A stretch of 43,742 bases of DNA, from contig CAVJCT010000055.1 in NCBI GenBank assembly GCA_963648205.1, forward strand, positions 1 through 43,742, read 5' to 3'. This DNA comes from UBA1181 sp963648205. Lineage in GTDB: Bacteria; Bacteroidota; Bacteroidia; Bacteroidales; Paludibacteraceae. The position numbers were made by a program, and so were the translations under genes. This document shows, in pieces, positions 25,067 through 32,508 of this stretch (its first letter is position 1; each line of letters opens with the position of its first letter). The notes below the pieces were generated by a model that saw only the letters and a program-made list of their open reading frames with translations, searched no databases and was not told where the DNA came from.

Positions 25067-25678
25067 TTAGCAAACGTGGAAGTCTAACATTTTATTGTTT
25101 TCGATAAATCCTTCCAAATGGTCGCCAATCTTCACCGCACCCACGCCGACAGGAGTGCCTGTGAAAATCAAATCACCCGTTTTCAGTGTGAAAAATTGGC
25201 TTATGTAGGCGATAATCTGGTTCGGTTTGAAAATCATATCAGATGTATTTCCCTTCTGAACAGTTTTCTCGTTCAGATTCAGCGAGAAATTCAGATTAGC
25301 AATGTCGAGTTCCTCTTTTGGGATGAATTGGCTGATGGGAGCCGAGTTGTCGAATGCTTTGCAGATTTCCCACGGAATACCCTTTTGTTTGAACTCATTC
25401 TGAAGGTCGCGAGCGGTGAAGTCGATTCCCAATCCGACGGCATCGAAATAGCGGTCGGCAAATTTTTCGGAGATGTTTTTCCCCATTTTAGAAATACGGA
25501 GTACAATTTCCGTCTCATACTCAATTTGGTTAGAGAACGAGGGCAGGAAGAACGGCTTATTATCTTTCACCAAAGCCGTTTCAGGCTTCATAAAAATGAC
25601 GGGGTGAGTAGGGATGTTTACTCTGTTCAACTCCCGGTTATGCTCCATATAGTTCCAACCTACAGCGATGATCTTCAT
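25067..25678 (-). CDS. Fumarylacetoacetate hydrolase-family enzyme (YcgM/FAHD1-like)
   Basis: A 203-residue, single-domain member of the FAH superfamily. Blocks seen are IAVGWNYMEHNRELN, HPVIFMKPETAL, the metal-binding IEYETEIVLRI, VGLGIDFTARDLQ and the C-terminal GDLIFTGTPVGVG. Relatives are acylpyruvate hydrolases or oxaloacetate decarboxylases. The substrate cannot be told from sequence. It heads the porU-porV-ispF-exporter run, 53 bases before porU, but no functional link to type IX secretion is evident. Confidence 0.88.
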   Translation of the reverse strand: MKIIAVGWNYMEHNRELNRVNIPTHPVIFMKPETALVKDNKPFFLPSFSNQIEYETEIVLRISKMGKNISEKFADRYFDAVGLGIDFTARDLQNEFKQKGIPWEICKAFDNSAPISQFIPKEELDIANLNFSLNLNEKTVQKGNTSDMIFKPNQIIAYISQFFTLKTGDLIFTGTPVGVGAVKIGDHLEGFIENNKMLDFHVC

Positions 25679-25711
25679 TGTAATGGTATATTAGTAGAAA
25701 AATGAACTTTG

Positions 25712-25719
25712 CGAATTTA
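25712..25719 (-). promoter_or_regulatory. Possible -7 element of the FAH-family gene
   Basis: On the minus strand this reads TAAATTCG, one mismatch from TAnnTTTG, 33 bases before the start codon. Confidence 0.3.
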
Positions 25720-25854
25720 CAAAAAAAGGCTGATAAAGACTTCTGATTTGAAAAAATGTAGAGGAAAGAACGATGAAAAGACGAGAGAAGAGGATAAAAA
25801 ATATTTTTTAACAATAGAAGAGGCGAAACGCTTTTTTATTTATGAACTTTCATG

Positions 25855-25862
25855 TATCTTTG
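25855..25862 (+). promoter_or_regulatory. -7 promoter element of the rplM operon
   Basis: TATCTTTG is a perfect TAnnTTTG match. Transcription would begin near 25869, leaving a leader of about 100 bases before the rplM start. In the rest of the gap 25679-25969, only the leader hairpin and the possible minus-strand element were recognised. Confidence 0.65.
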
Positions 25863-25903
25863 TAGCCGATTTATTATCCAAATAAGTAGTCAAAAGAAAT
25901 TTT

Positions 25904-25934
25904 GCCGGAAAGGTTTGCCCGAAACTGGAACGGC
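25904..25934 (+). promoter_or_regulatory. Candidate ribosomal-protein leader hairpin before rplM
   Basis: The leader can fold into GCCG (25904-25907) paired with CGGC (25931-25934), a symmetric internal loop GAAA/GGAA, then GGTTT (25912-25916) paired with AAACT (25922-25926) around a five-base loop. The shape, two short helices with a purine-rich internal loop, is common in ribosomal-protein autoregulatory leaders. In E. coli the rplM-rpsI operon is controlled by L13 through its leader. Control by L13 here is inference. Confidence 0.4.
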
Positions 25935-25969
25935 AGTGAAGATTAATTAACAAATTAAAAACGTTTAAA

Positions 25970-26425
25970 GTGGATACTTTAAGTTTCAAAACAGTTTCAG
26001 CAAATGCTGCTACAGTAACCAAAGAGTGGGTTGTTGTAGACGCAACTGATCAGCCATTAGGACGTTTGGGTTCTAAGGTCGCTAAGTTATTAAGGGGTAA
26101 GTACAAACCAAACTTCACTCCTCATGTTGATTGTGGTGATAATGTTATCATTATCAATGCTGCCAAGGTGAAAATCACTGGCAACAAAGCAACAGATCGT
26201 ATTTATTTAAGATTTACTGGTTATCCAGGAGGTCAAAGACAATTCACTCCAGGTGATTTGTTAGCAAAGAGTCCTGAAAGATTGATCAAGAAGGTGGTTA
26301 AAGGAATGTTGCCTAAGAACCGTCTTGGCGATGCTATCTTGAAAAACCTCTATGTATACGACGGTGCAGAACACAAGCAAGAGGCTCAACAACCTAAGAA
26401 ACTCGATTTAAACTCAATTAAGTAA
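25970..26425 (+). CDS. rplM: 50S ribosomal protein L13
   Basis: A 151-residue protein of the large ribosomal subunit, needed early in assembly. Blocks seen are VVVDATDQPLGRLGSKVAKL, YKPNFTPHVDCGDNVI and GMLPKNRLGDAI. The start is a GTG at 25970; no ATG gives the conserved N-terminus. A GTG start is unusual for so abundant a protein and may help control it. The stop codon overlaps the next start by one base (TAATG), so translation of rpsI is coupled. Confidence 0.96.
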   Translation: MDTLSFKTVSANAATVTKEWVVVDATDQPLGRLGSKVAKLLRGKYKPNFTPHVDCGDNVIIINAAKVKITGNKATDRIYLRFTGYPGGQRQFTPGDLLAKSPERLIKKVVKGMLPKNRLGDAILKNLYVYDGAEHKQEAQQPKKLDLNSIK

Positions 26426-26817
26426 TGGCCATGGAAGTATTTAATGCAATCGGTAGAAGAAAGTCCGCTGTAGCACGCGTGTACTTGAGCGAAGGAAATG
26501 GCGAGATCGTCATCAACGGTAAAGATTTAAAAACTTACTTCCCTTCTGACATTTTACAATATGTTGTTAAGCAACCTTTAGCACACTTGAGCGTTGCTGA
26601 CAAGTTCAACATCAAAGCAAATCTTGATGGTGGTGGATACACTGGACAAGCTGAGGCTCTCAGATTGGCTATTGCTCGTGCTCTCGTTAAGGTTGACGCA
26701 GAGAACAAGACGGCTTTGAAGAAGGAAGGTTTCTTGACTCGTGATGCTCGTGAGGTTGAGCGTAAGAAGCCAGGACGTCCAAAAGCAAGAAGGAAATTCC
26801 AATTCAGTAAACGTTAG
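26425..26817 (+). CDS. rpsI: 30S ribosomal protein S9
   Basis: A 130-residue small-subunit protein. The start (FNAIGRRKSAVARVYL), KQPLAHLSVADKF, GGGYTGQAEALRLAIARAL and the basic tail ending KARRKFQFSKR, which reaches the ribosomal P site, are all canonical. A second in-frame ATG at 26431 is also possible, but the first overlaps the rplM stop and suits coupling. The order rplM-rpsI-rpsB-tsf is the usual one in Bacteroidota. Confidence 0.96.
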   Translation: MAMEVFNAIGRRKSAVARVYLSEGNGEIVINGKDLKTYFPSDILQYVVKQPLAHLSVADKFNIKANLDGGGYTGQAEALRLAIARALVKVDAENKTALKKEGFLTRDAREVERKKPGRPKARRKFQFSKR

Positions 26818-26978
26818 TTCTTGGAATGGTTGCATAACGTGTTATGCGGACTATTTAGGAGAACGTTTAGTATCTAAATCATTCAGACTTCTTTTCTTAG
26901 AAAACGTGCAAAAACCGTTGTATCGAACTACTGGATGATTGATTAAAACAAGAATGTAAACGAAAAAAGAAAAAAACA
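26818..26978 (+). promoter_or_regulatory. Structured rpsI-rpsB gap, possible S2 leader
   Basis: This 161-base gap is long for the inside of a ribosomal operon. GCATAAC (26832-26838) pairs with GTTATGC (26841-26847), though its two-base loop is tight. Downstream, CTAAA (26874-26878) can pair either with TTTAG at 26866-26870 or, extended by one base, with ATTTAG at 26853-26858, so two exclusive folds exist. ACGTTT (26863-26868) can also pair with AAACGT near 26902-26907. No TAnnTTTG element is obvious. It may serve rpsB-tsf autoregulation. Confidence 0.35.
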
Positions 26979-27800
26979 ATGTCAAGAACTAATTTTGATG
27001 AATTATTAGAGGCTGGATGTCACTTCGGCCACTTGAAAAGAAAGTGGAACCCTGCAATGGCTCCATATATCTTCATGGAGCGTAATGGTATCCATATTAT
27101 TGATCTTCACAAGACTGTAGTTAAAATCGATGAGGCTGCTGCTGCTTTGAAACAAGTTGCAAAATCGGGCAAGAAGATTCTTTTTGTTGCAACTAAGAAA
27201 CAAGCAAAGCAAGTCGTTGCAGACAAGGCTTCAGAGGCTGCTATGCCATTCGTTACAGAGCGTTGGGCTGGTGGTATGTTGACTAACTTCCCAACTATCC
27301 GTAAGGCTGTTAAGAAGATGGCTCTTATCGATAGATTGACAAACGATGGTACTTACGACAACCTCTCAAAGAGAGAGAAACTCCAAGTATCTCGCCAACG
27401 TGCTAAGTTGGAGAAGAACTTGGGTAGTATCGCTGATATGACTCGTCTTCCAGCTGCTCTTTTCGTAGTTGATGTAACTAAAGAGAACATCGCTGTTAAA
27501 GAGGCTAAGAAGTTGGGTATTCCAGTTTACGGTATCGTTGATACTAACTCTAACCCTAATGACGTTGATTTCGTAATCCCAGCTAACGACGATGCAACTA
27601 AGTCAGTAGACGTTATCTTGTCTGCTATCTTCGGTGCAATCAAGGAAGGTTTGGATGAGAGAAAGGTAGAGAAAGAGGAGAATGAGGCAGTAGAGGAGAA
27701 GAAATCTCAAAAGTCTGCTGCTAAGAAGGAGAAGGCTGCTATCGACAGCGAGGCTGTTAACGCAAGAGTTGCTAGCAAGTTCGAAACTTCAGAGGAGTAA
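26979..27800 (+). CDS. rpsB: 30S ribosomal protein S2
   Basis: A 273-residue small-subunit protein. Typical blocks: the N-terminal LLEAGCHFGHLKRKWNPAM, GIHIIDLHKTV, FVATKKQAK, ERWAGGMLTNFPTIRK and the distal VYGIVDTNSNPNDVDFVIPANDDA. A lysine/glutamate-rich C-terminal tail of about 45 residues (from about 229) extends past the usual core, as in other Bacteroidota. Followed by tsf after 42 bases. Confidence 0.96.
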   Translation: MSRTNFDELLEAGCHFGHLKRKWNPAMAPYIFMERNGIHIIDLHKTVVKIDEAAAALKQVAKSGKKILFVATKKQAKQVVADKASEAAMPFVTERWAGGMLTNFPTIRKAVKKMALIDRLTNDGTYDNLSKREKLQVSRQRAKLEKNLGSIADMTRLPAALFVVDVTKENIAVKEAKKLGIPVYGIVDTNSNPNDVDFVIPANDDATKSVDVILSAIFGAIKEGLDERKVEKEENEAVEEKKSQKSAAKKEKAAIDSEAVNARVASKFETSEE

Positions 27801-27842
27801 TTTTTCAAAACCTAATTATTAACGATTTAATTTTCTCATAAT

Positions 27843-28835
27843 ATGGCTGTTACAATGGCTGATATCAGCAAGTTGCGTACAATGACTGGTGCTGGTATGA
27901 TGGACTGCAAGAAGGCTCTCACTGAAGCAGAGGGAGATTTCGAGAAAGCAGTTGAGATTATCCGCAAGAAAGGTCAAGCAATTGCTGCTAAGAGAAGTGA
28001 CCGTGAGGCTTCAGAGGGTTGTGTACTCGCTGCTGCTAAGGACGGTTTCGCTGCCGCTCTCGCTTTGAAGTGTGAGACAGACTTCGTTGCTTCAAATGCA
28101 GACTTCGTTGCTCTTACTCAACAAATCTTGGATAAGGCTATGGAGTTGAAACCTGCAAATGTTAACGATTTGCTCAACGCTACAATCGGCAACTCAACTA
28201 TTCAACAACTCATCACCGACCGTTCTGGTATCACTGGTGAAAAGATGGAGTTGGGTATGTACGAGTTTGTTAGTGGCGAGGCTACTTATGCATACATTCA
28301 CCCAGGAAACCGTTTGGCTGCTGTCGTTGCTTTCAACAAGGCTGGCGTAGACGCTCAGGTTTACAAGGACGTTGCAATGCAAGTAGCTGCTATGGCTCCA
28401 GTAGCTGTAGACGAGGCTAGCGTACCTGCTGAGGTTATTGAAAGAGAAAAAGAAGTTGCTATCGAGAAGACTAAGCAAGATCAAGTTGCTAAGGCTGTTG
28501 AGGTAGCTTTGAAGAAGGCTGGTATCAACCCTGCACACGTTGACTCTGAGGAACACATCGAGTCTAACATGGCTAAGGGATGGCTTACTGCTGACGACGC
28601 TGCTAAGGCTCGTCAGATCAAGGAGCAAGTAGCTGCTGAAAAGGCTGCTAACCTTCCTGCTCAGATGATTGAGAACATTGTTAAAGGTCGTATCGCTAAG
28701 TTCTTCAAGGAGTCTACTCTCGTTGAACAACCATTCGTTAAAGACCAGAAGATCTCTGTTGCTCAATACATGGACAGCGCGGTTAAAGGTTTGACTGCTA
28801 CTGCTTTCAAGCGTATCACTTTGGATCAAGAGTAA
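27843..28835 (+). CDS. tsf: Elongation factor Ts
   Basis: A 330-residue guanine-nucleotide exchange factor for EF-Tu. The N-terminal UBA-like block DISKLRTMTGAGMMDCKKAL is followed by the conserved LKCETDFVASN (TDFV contacts EF-Tu) and YIHPGNRLAAVV. Length matches Bacteroidota members, which are longer than the E. coli protein. A strong terminator lies 19 bases past the stop, closing the rplM-tsf unit. Confidence 0.96.
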   Translation: MAVTMADISKLRTMTGAGMMDCKKALTEAEGDFEKAVEIIRKKGQAIAAKRSDREASEGCVLAAAKDGFAAALALKCETDFVASNADFVALTQQILDKAMELKPANVNDLLNATIGNSTIQQLITDRSGITGEKMELGMYEFVSGEATYAYIHPGNRLAAVVAFNKAGVDAQVYKDVAMQVAAMAPVAVDEASVPAEVIEREKEVAIEKTKQDQVAKAVEVALKKAGINPAHVDSEEHIESNMAKGWLTADDAAKARQIKEQVAAEKAANLPAQMIENIVKGRIAKFFKESTLVEQPFVKDQKISVAQYMDSAVKGLTATAFKRITLDQE

Positions 28836-28854
28836 TCTTTTTTCAGATATTTTT

Positions 28855-28885
28855 AAAGGAGGAGCCTTTGGTTCCTCCTTTTTTG
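28855..28885 (+). terminator. Intrinsic terminator of the ribosomal-protein operon
   Basis: Twelve bases AAAGGAGGAGCC (28855-28866) pair with GGTTCCTCCTTT (28870-28881), including one G-T pair, around a three-base loop. T residues follow. Confidence 0.9.
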
Positions 28886-28897
28886 TTGTTTATTTTA

Positions 28898-28905
28898 TAA
28901 CTTTG
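28898..28905 (+). promoter_or_regulatory. -7 promoter element of the small lipoprotein gene
   Basis: TAACTTTG is a perfect TAnnTTTG match just past the tsf terminator and 37 bases before the ATG at 28943. It makes the upstream in-frame alternative start at 28916 less likely. Confidence 0.6.
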
Positions 28906-28942
28906 TCTTTAAAGATTGTTTACTTTAAAAATACATTGGTAT

Positions 28943-29383
28943 ATGAAAAACATAAATTTAAGGCATATCATCGTTCTCCTTTTCGCGGTTGTGTCTTTTT
29001 GCGGTTGTGACTATACGGAGGACGATTTTGAAGACTGCTTGGTAGGAAATCCATGGCAGTTGGAGAAAACGGTAACATACGATGGTACAAGTCGTTTTGA
29101 TAGAAGTCAGGTGACGACAGCCAGTTACGGTGAGTCGGCTATGAAGTTCTTTTATAACGGCGATGTCTCGATAATGACTACAACGGTTGGTCGTTTCGGA
29201 AGAGTTTATGAAGATTGGTTTGAAGGTCGTTGGCATAGTAATTACAATGAACTTTGCATTTCTACGGAAGATGGCGACTACTATTATACCATCTATTCAT
29301 ACTCTCATTGGAATATGATTCTACAATACACAGCCGAGGATGAATATGGTTTGTATCTTGTAGAGGAATATTATTCGCGATAG
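28943..29383 (+). CDS. Small putative lipoprotein, function unknown
   Basis: A 146-residue protein with a signal peptide whose likely lipobox ends FCGC, putting the lipid cysteine at about residue 20. The mature start (DYTEDDFEDC) is acidic. The body holds LVGNPWQLEKTV, several Tyr-rich strands and FEGRWHSNYNELCIST, reminiscent of small lipocalin-like or META-like beta proteins of Bacteroidota, but I recognise no family. The ATG at 28943 was chosen over an upstream start because it fits the signal peptide and promoter. It lies 22 bases before the AICAR transformylase gene. Confidence 0.6.
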   Translation: MKNINLRHIIVLLFAVVSFCGCDYTEDDFEDCLVGNPWQLEKTVTYDGTSRFDRSQVTTASYGESAMKFFYNGDVSIMTTTVGRFGRVYEDWFEGRWHSNYNELCISTEDGDYYYTIYSYSHWNMILQYTAEDEYGLYLVEEYYSR

Positions 29384-29405
29384 ATTATAGATGTTTTTTA
29401 TAAAT

Positions 29406-30584
29406 ATGGCAAACGAATTAGCTTTAAAGTATGGGTGTAATCCCAACCAAAAACCATCTCGTATCTTTATGCAAGATGGTAGCGAACTTCCAATTCAAGT
29501 GTTGAATGGTCGTCCCGGATATATCAATTTCTTGGATGCTTTCAACAGTTGGCAGTTGGTGCGCGAACTTAAAGAGGCAACAGGACTCCCTGCTGCAACT
29601 TCTTTCAAGCATGTCAGTCCTGCAGGTGCTGCTGTAGCAGTGGAAATGTCTGATACTTTGAAGAAGATCTATTTTGTAGACGATGTGAAACTTTCTCCAT
29701 TGGCTACTGCATACGCTCGTGCGAGAGGTGCAGATCGTATGTCATCATACGGTGACTTCATCGCTCTTTCAGAGGTTTGTGATGAGGAGACTGCAACATT
29801 GATCCACCGTGAGGTTTCTGATGGTGTAATCGCTCCAGGTTACACAGACAAGGCATTGGAGATTTTGAAGAGCAAACGTAAGGGAACTTACAATGTGATT
29901 CAAATTGACCCATCTTATAAGCCTGAGCCAGTTGAGCGCAAGCAAGTGTATGGAATCACTTTTGAGCAAGGTCGTAATGAAATCAAGATCGACGAGTCTT
30001 TGTTCAAGGAGTTCCCTACCAAGAACAAGACCCTTACTGCTGATGCAAAGCGTGATTTGTTGATTGCCCTCATCACTTTGAAATACACTCAGTCTAACTC
30101 TGTTTGCTATGCGAAGGATGGTCAGGCAATCGGTATCGGTGCAGGACAGCAATCTCGTATCCATTGTACGCGTTTGGCAGGAAACAAGGCTGATATCTGG
30201 TTCTTGCGTCAAAATCCAAAGGTGATGAATCTTCCATTCAAGCCAGGAATCCGTCGTGCAGACCGCGATAACACTATCGACGTTTACATCTCTGACGATT
30301 ATATGGATGTTTTGGCAGATGGAACATGGGAGCAGTTCTTCACTGAGAAGCCAGAACCTATCACTCGCGAGGAGAAGAAAGAGTGGTTGAAGAAGTTGGA
30401 TAACGTGGCTTTGGGTTCAGATGCGTTCTTCCCATTTGGCGACAATATCGAGCGTGCTCATAAGAGTGGTGTGAAGTTTATCGCTCAACCAGGAGGTTCG
30501 GTTCGTGATGACAATGTTATTGAGACTTGCGATAAATATGATATCGCAATGACCTTCACTGGCGTCAGATTGTTCCACCATTAA
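29406..30584 (+). CDS. Stand-alone AICAR transformylase (PurH C-terminal-type)
   Basis: A 392-residue protein that matches only the AICAR formyltransferase half of PurH. It should transfer a formyl group from 10-formyl-THF to AICAR to give FAICAR in purine synthesis. The catalytic Lys-His pair is K68-H69 (TSFKHVSPAGAAV). RARGADRMSSYGDFIALS and the C-terminal FPFGDNIERAHKSG and FIAQPGGSVRDDNVI are family blocks. The N-terminal IMP-cyclohydrolase domain is absent and the N-terminus (MANELALKYGCNPNQKPSRI) is complete, so this is a free-standing form, not a truncation. Such short paralogues occur in Bacteroides and Clostridia. The upstream in-frame start at 29391 looks less likely. Confidence 0.88.
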   Translation: MANELALKYGCNPNQKPSRIFMQDGSELPIQVLNGRPGYINFLDAFNSWQLVRELKEATGLPAATSFKHVSPAGAAVAVEMSDTLKKIYFVDDVKLSPLATAYARARGADRMSSYGDFIALSEVCDEETATLIHREVSDGVIAPGYTDKALEILKSKRKGTYNVIQIDPSYKPEPVERKQVYGITFEQGRNEIKIDESLFKEFPTKNKTLTADAKRDLLIALITLKYTQSNSVCYAKDGQAIGIGAGQQSRIHCTRLAGNKADIWFLRQNPKVMNLPFKPGIRRADRDNTIDVYISDDYMDVLADGTWEQFFTEKPEPITREEKKEWLKKLDNVALGSDAFFPFGDNIERAHKSGVKFIAQPGGSVRDDNVIETCDKYDIAMTFTGVRLFHH

Positions 30585-30669
30585 TCTTTGAAAAAAATAA
30601 AAAAGAATAGTCGTAAAATCGAATTCTTATAAATTTGATTTTGCAATTGATTGACTATAAATGAGTTAC

Positions 30670-30703
30670 AAGCGATGATGTTTCTTCTTGAGCATCATCG
30701 CTT
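30670..30703 (+). terminator. Intrinsic terminator after the AICAR transformylase
   Basis: AAGCGATGATG (30670-30680) pairs with CATCATCGCTT (30693-30703), eleven perfect pairs around a 12-base loop, with short T runs after it. Confidence 0.85.
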
Positions 30704-30725
30704 TCTGATTTTTAATGAAAACATT

Positions 30726-30733
30726 TACATTTG
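30726..30733 (+). promoter_or_regulatory. -7 promoter element of the Y-family polymerase gene
   Basis: TACATTTG is a perfect TAnnTTTG match 18 bases before the start codon, giving a very short leader. No SOS-type operator was recognised next to it. Confidence 0.55.
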
Positions 30734-30751
30734 TGAAAAGAAAAAATAGAA

Positions 30752-32251
30752 ATGGAACGCTCGTATATTGCCATAGATTTAAAATCATTCTTTGCCTCTG
30801 TTGAGTGTGTTGAAAGGGGACTCAATCCGCTGACGACCAACTTGGTGGTGGCAGATGAGAGTCGAACGGACAAAACCATCTGTTTGGCAGTTACTCCGGC
30901 GTTGAAGGCGAGGGGAGTTCCAGGAAGACCGAGATTGTTTGAGGTGAAGCAGAAGGTGCGCGACATCAACAATCAGCGAGGACGACCATTAGGAGGATTG
31001 CGTGGAAAATCAGTCTATGATGAAGAGTTGAATGCCCATCCAGAATATGCGGTAGATTTTATCATTGCGCCCCCACGAATGTCGTATTACATTGATTATA
31101 GTACACGAATCTACGGCATTTACTTGAACTATGTTTCGGCGGAGGATATGCACGTCTATTCCATTGATGAGGTTTTCATTGATGCGACCAATTATCTGAA
31201 AACCTATAAGATGACGGCGCACGAGTTGGCTATGAAGATGATACAAGATGTGCTGAAGCAGACGGGAATCACGGCAACTGCGGGCATTGGCACGAATTTG
31301 TTTTTGTGCAAAATTGCGATGGACATTGTCGCCAAGCATATCCCTGCGGACAAAGATGGGGTCAGAATTGCCGAGTTGGATGAAATGTCGTATCGTAAAA
31401 CCTTGTGGAATCACACGCCGTTGACGGATTTTTGGCGATTAGGCGGTGGTACTGCACGACGCTTGGCTTCAATCGGAATCACGACGATGGGAGAGATTGC
31501 CAGATGTTCTGTACACCATGAGGAGATTTTGTACAAAATGTTCGGAATCAATGCGGAGTTGCTGATTGACCATGCGTGGGGATGGGAACCTTGTACGATT
31601 GACAAGATAAAAGCCTATCGACCAGAAACTAACTCACTGAGCAGTGGGCAGGTGTTGCATTGTCCGTATGATTATAAGAAGACGAGGGTTGTGGTTTTGG
31701 AGATGGCAGATGCGGCTGCAATGACTTTGTTGGAGAAAGGGCTGGTAACCAATCAGTTAGTGCTGAGCATTGGCTATGATACGGAGAGTTTGACGAAGCC
31801 AGAGATAGCCGAGCAGTATCATGGAGAAGTCTATTATGATTATTATGGAAGGAAAGTGCCAAAGCCAGCGCAGGGAACGGTCAATTTAATGGAGTTTTCA
31901 TCTTCCTCAAAAACCATATCTCAGGCGGTAGAAAAACTGTTTGAGCAGATTATAGACCGTTCGTTATTGGTTCGGCGAATCAATTTGGCGAGCAATCATG
32001 TTGTCCCTGAGTTTTATCTGAAGAATCGACGGAAGGAAGCCGTGCAATTGGAACTTTTCGTAGATTATGACAAGTTGAGAGAAGAGGAAAAATTGCGAAA
32101 TCAGGAGAATGAAAAGGAGCGTAGAATGCAACAGACCATTTTAGACATTAAGCATAAATATGGTAAAAACTCTATCTTGAAGGGGTTGAGTTTTATGGAT
32201 GGTGCAACGGCAAAAGATCGCAATCAGCAGATTGGTGGTCATAAAGCATAA
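30752..32251 (+). CDS. Y-family DNA polymerase (UvrX/UmuC/DinB-like)
   Basis: A 499-residue translesion polymerase. The first catalytic acid is D9 (IAIDLKSFFASVEC) and the second pair D139-E140 (YSIDEVFIDA). GIGTNLFLCKIAMD and the thumb block TDFWRLGGGTARRLASIGI complete the core. The C-terminal part has the little-finger domain and a charged tail. The subgroup looks like the UvrX-type polymerases often found with a small YolD-like gene, which is also the case here (next gene, 12 bases downstream). It may help bypass DNA damage. No UmuD-like partner is present. Confidence 0.88.
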   Translation: MERSYIAIDLKSFFASVECVERGLNPLTTNLVVADESRTDKTICLAVTPALKARGVPGRPRLFEVKQKVRDINNQRGRPLGGLRGKSVYDEELNAHPEYAVDFIIAPPRMSYYIDYSTRIYGIYLNYVSAEDMHVYSIDEVFIDATNYLKTYKMTAHELAMKMIQDVLKQTGITATAGIGTNLFLCKIAMDIVAKHIPADKDGVRIAELDEMSYRKTLWNHTPLTDFWRLGGGTARRLASIGITTMGEIARCSVHHEEILYKMFGINAELLIDHAWGWEPCTIDKIKAYRPETNSLSSGQVLHCPYDYKKTRVVVLEMADAAAMTLLEKGLVTNQLVLSIGYDTESLTKPEIAEQYHGEVYYDYYGRKVPKPAQGTVNLMEFSSSSKTISQAVEKLFEQIIDRSLLVRRINLASNHVVPEFYLKNRRKEAVQLELFVDYDKLREEEKLRNQENEKERRMQQTILDIKHKYGKNSILKGLSFMDGATAKDRNQQIGGHKA

Positions 32252-32263
32252 AAAAGTGAAACT

Positions 32264-32500
32264 ATGAGCGAACCAGAAAAACAGACAGAATCGGAAAAAC
32301 TATACAGTGATATTATCAATCTTCCACATCACGTTTCCACACGCCATCCTCAGATGACGATGGAGGCGAGGGCTGCGCAGTTTTCGTCTTTTGCAGCGTT
32401 GACGGGTCATGAAGATGCGATTGAAGAGACCTCAGCGGAACACATACAGTCTGTTCACAATCGCAATCTTGCCGACCAATCTGAGTGTTATGACGAATGA
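32264..32500 (+). CDS. Small YolD-like partner of the Y-family polymerase
   Basis: A 78-residue soluble protein. The central MTMEARAAQFSSFAALTGHE is the recognisable block seen in small proteins encoded next to UvrX/DinB-type polymerases in Firmicutes and Bacteroidota. Its biochemical role is unknown, and a regulatory or processivity role for the polymerase is only a suggestion. It follows the polymerase by 12 bases and ends 8 bases before the convergent ABC gene, with no terminator between them. Confidence 0.65.
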   Translation: MSEPEKQTESEKLYSDIINLPHHVSTRHPQMTMEARAAQFSSFAALTGHEDAIEETSAEHIQSVHNRNLADQSECYDE

Positions 32501-32508
32501 GGTCTGAA

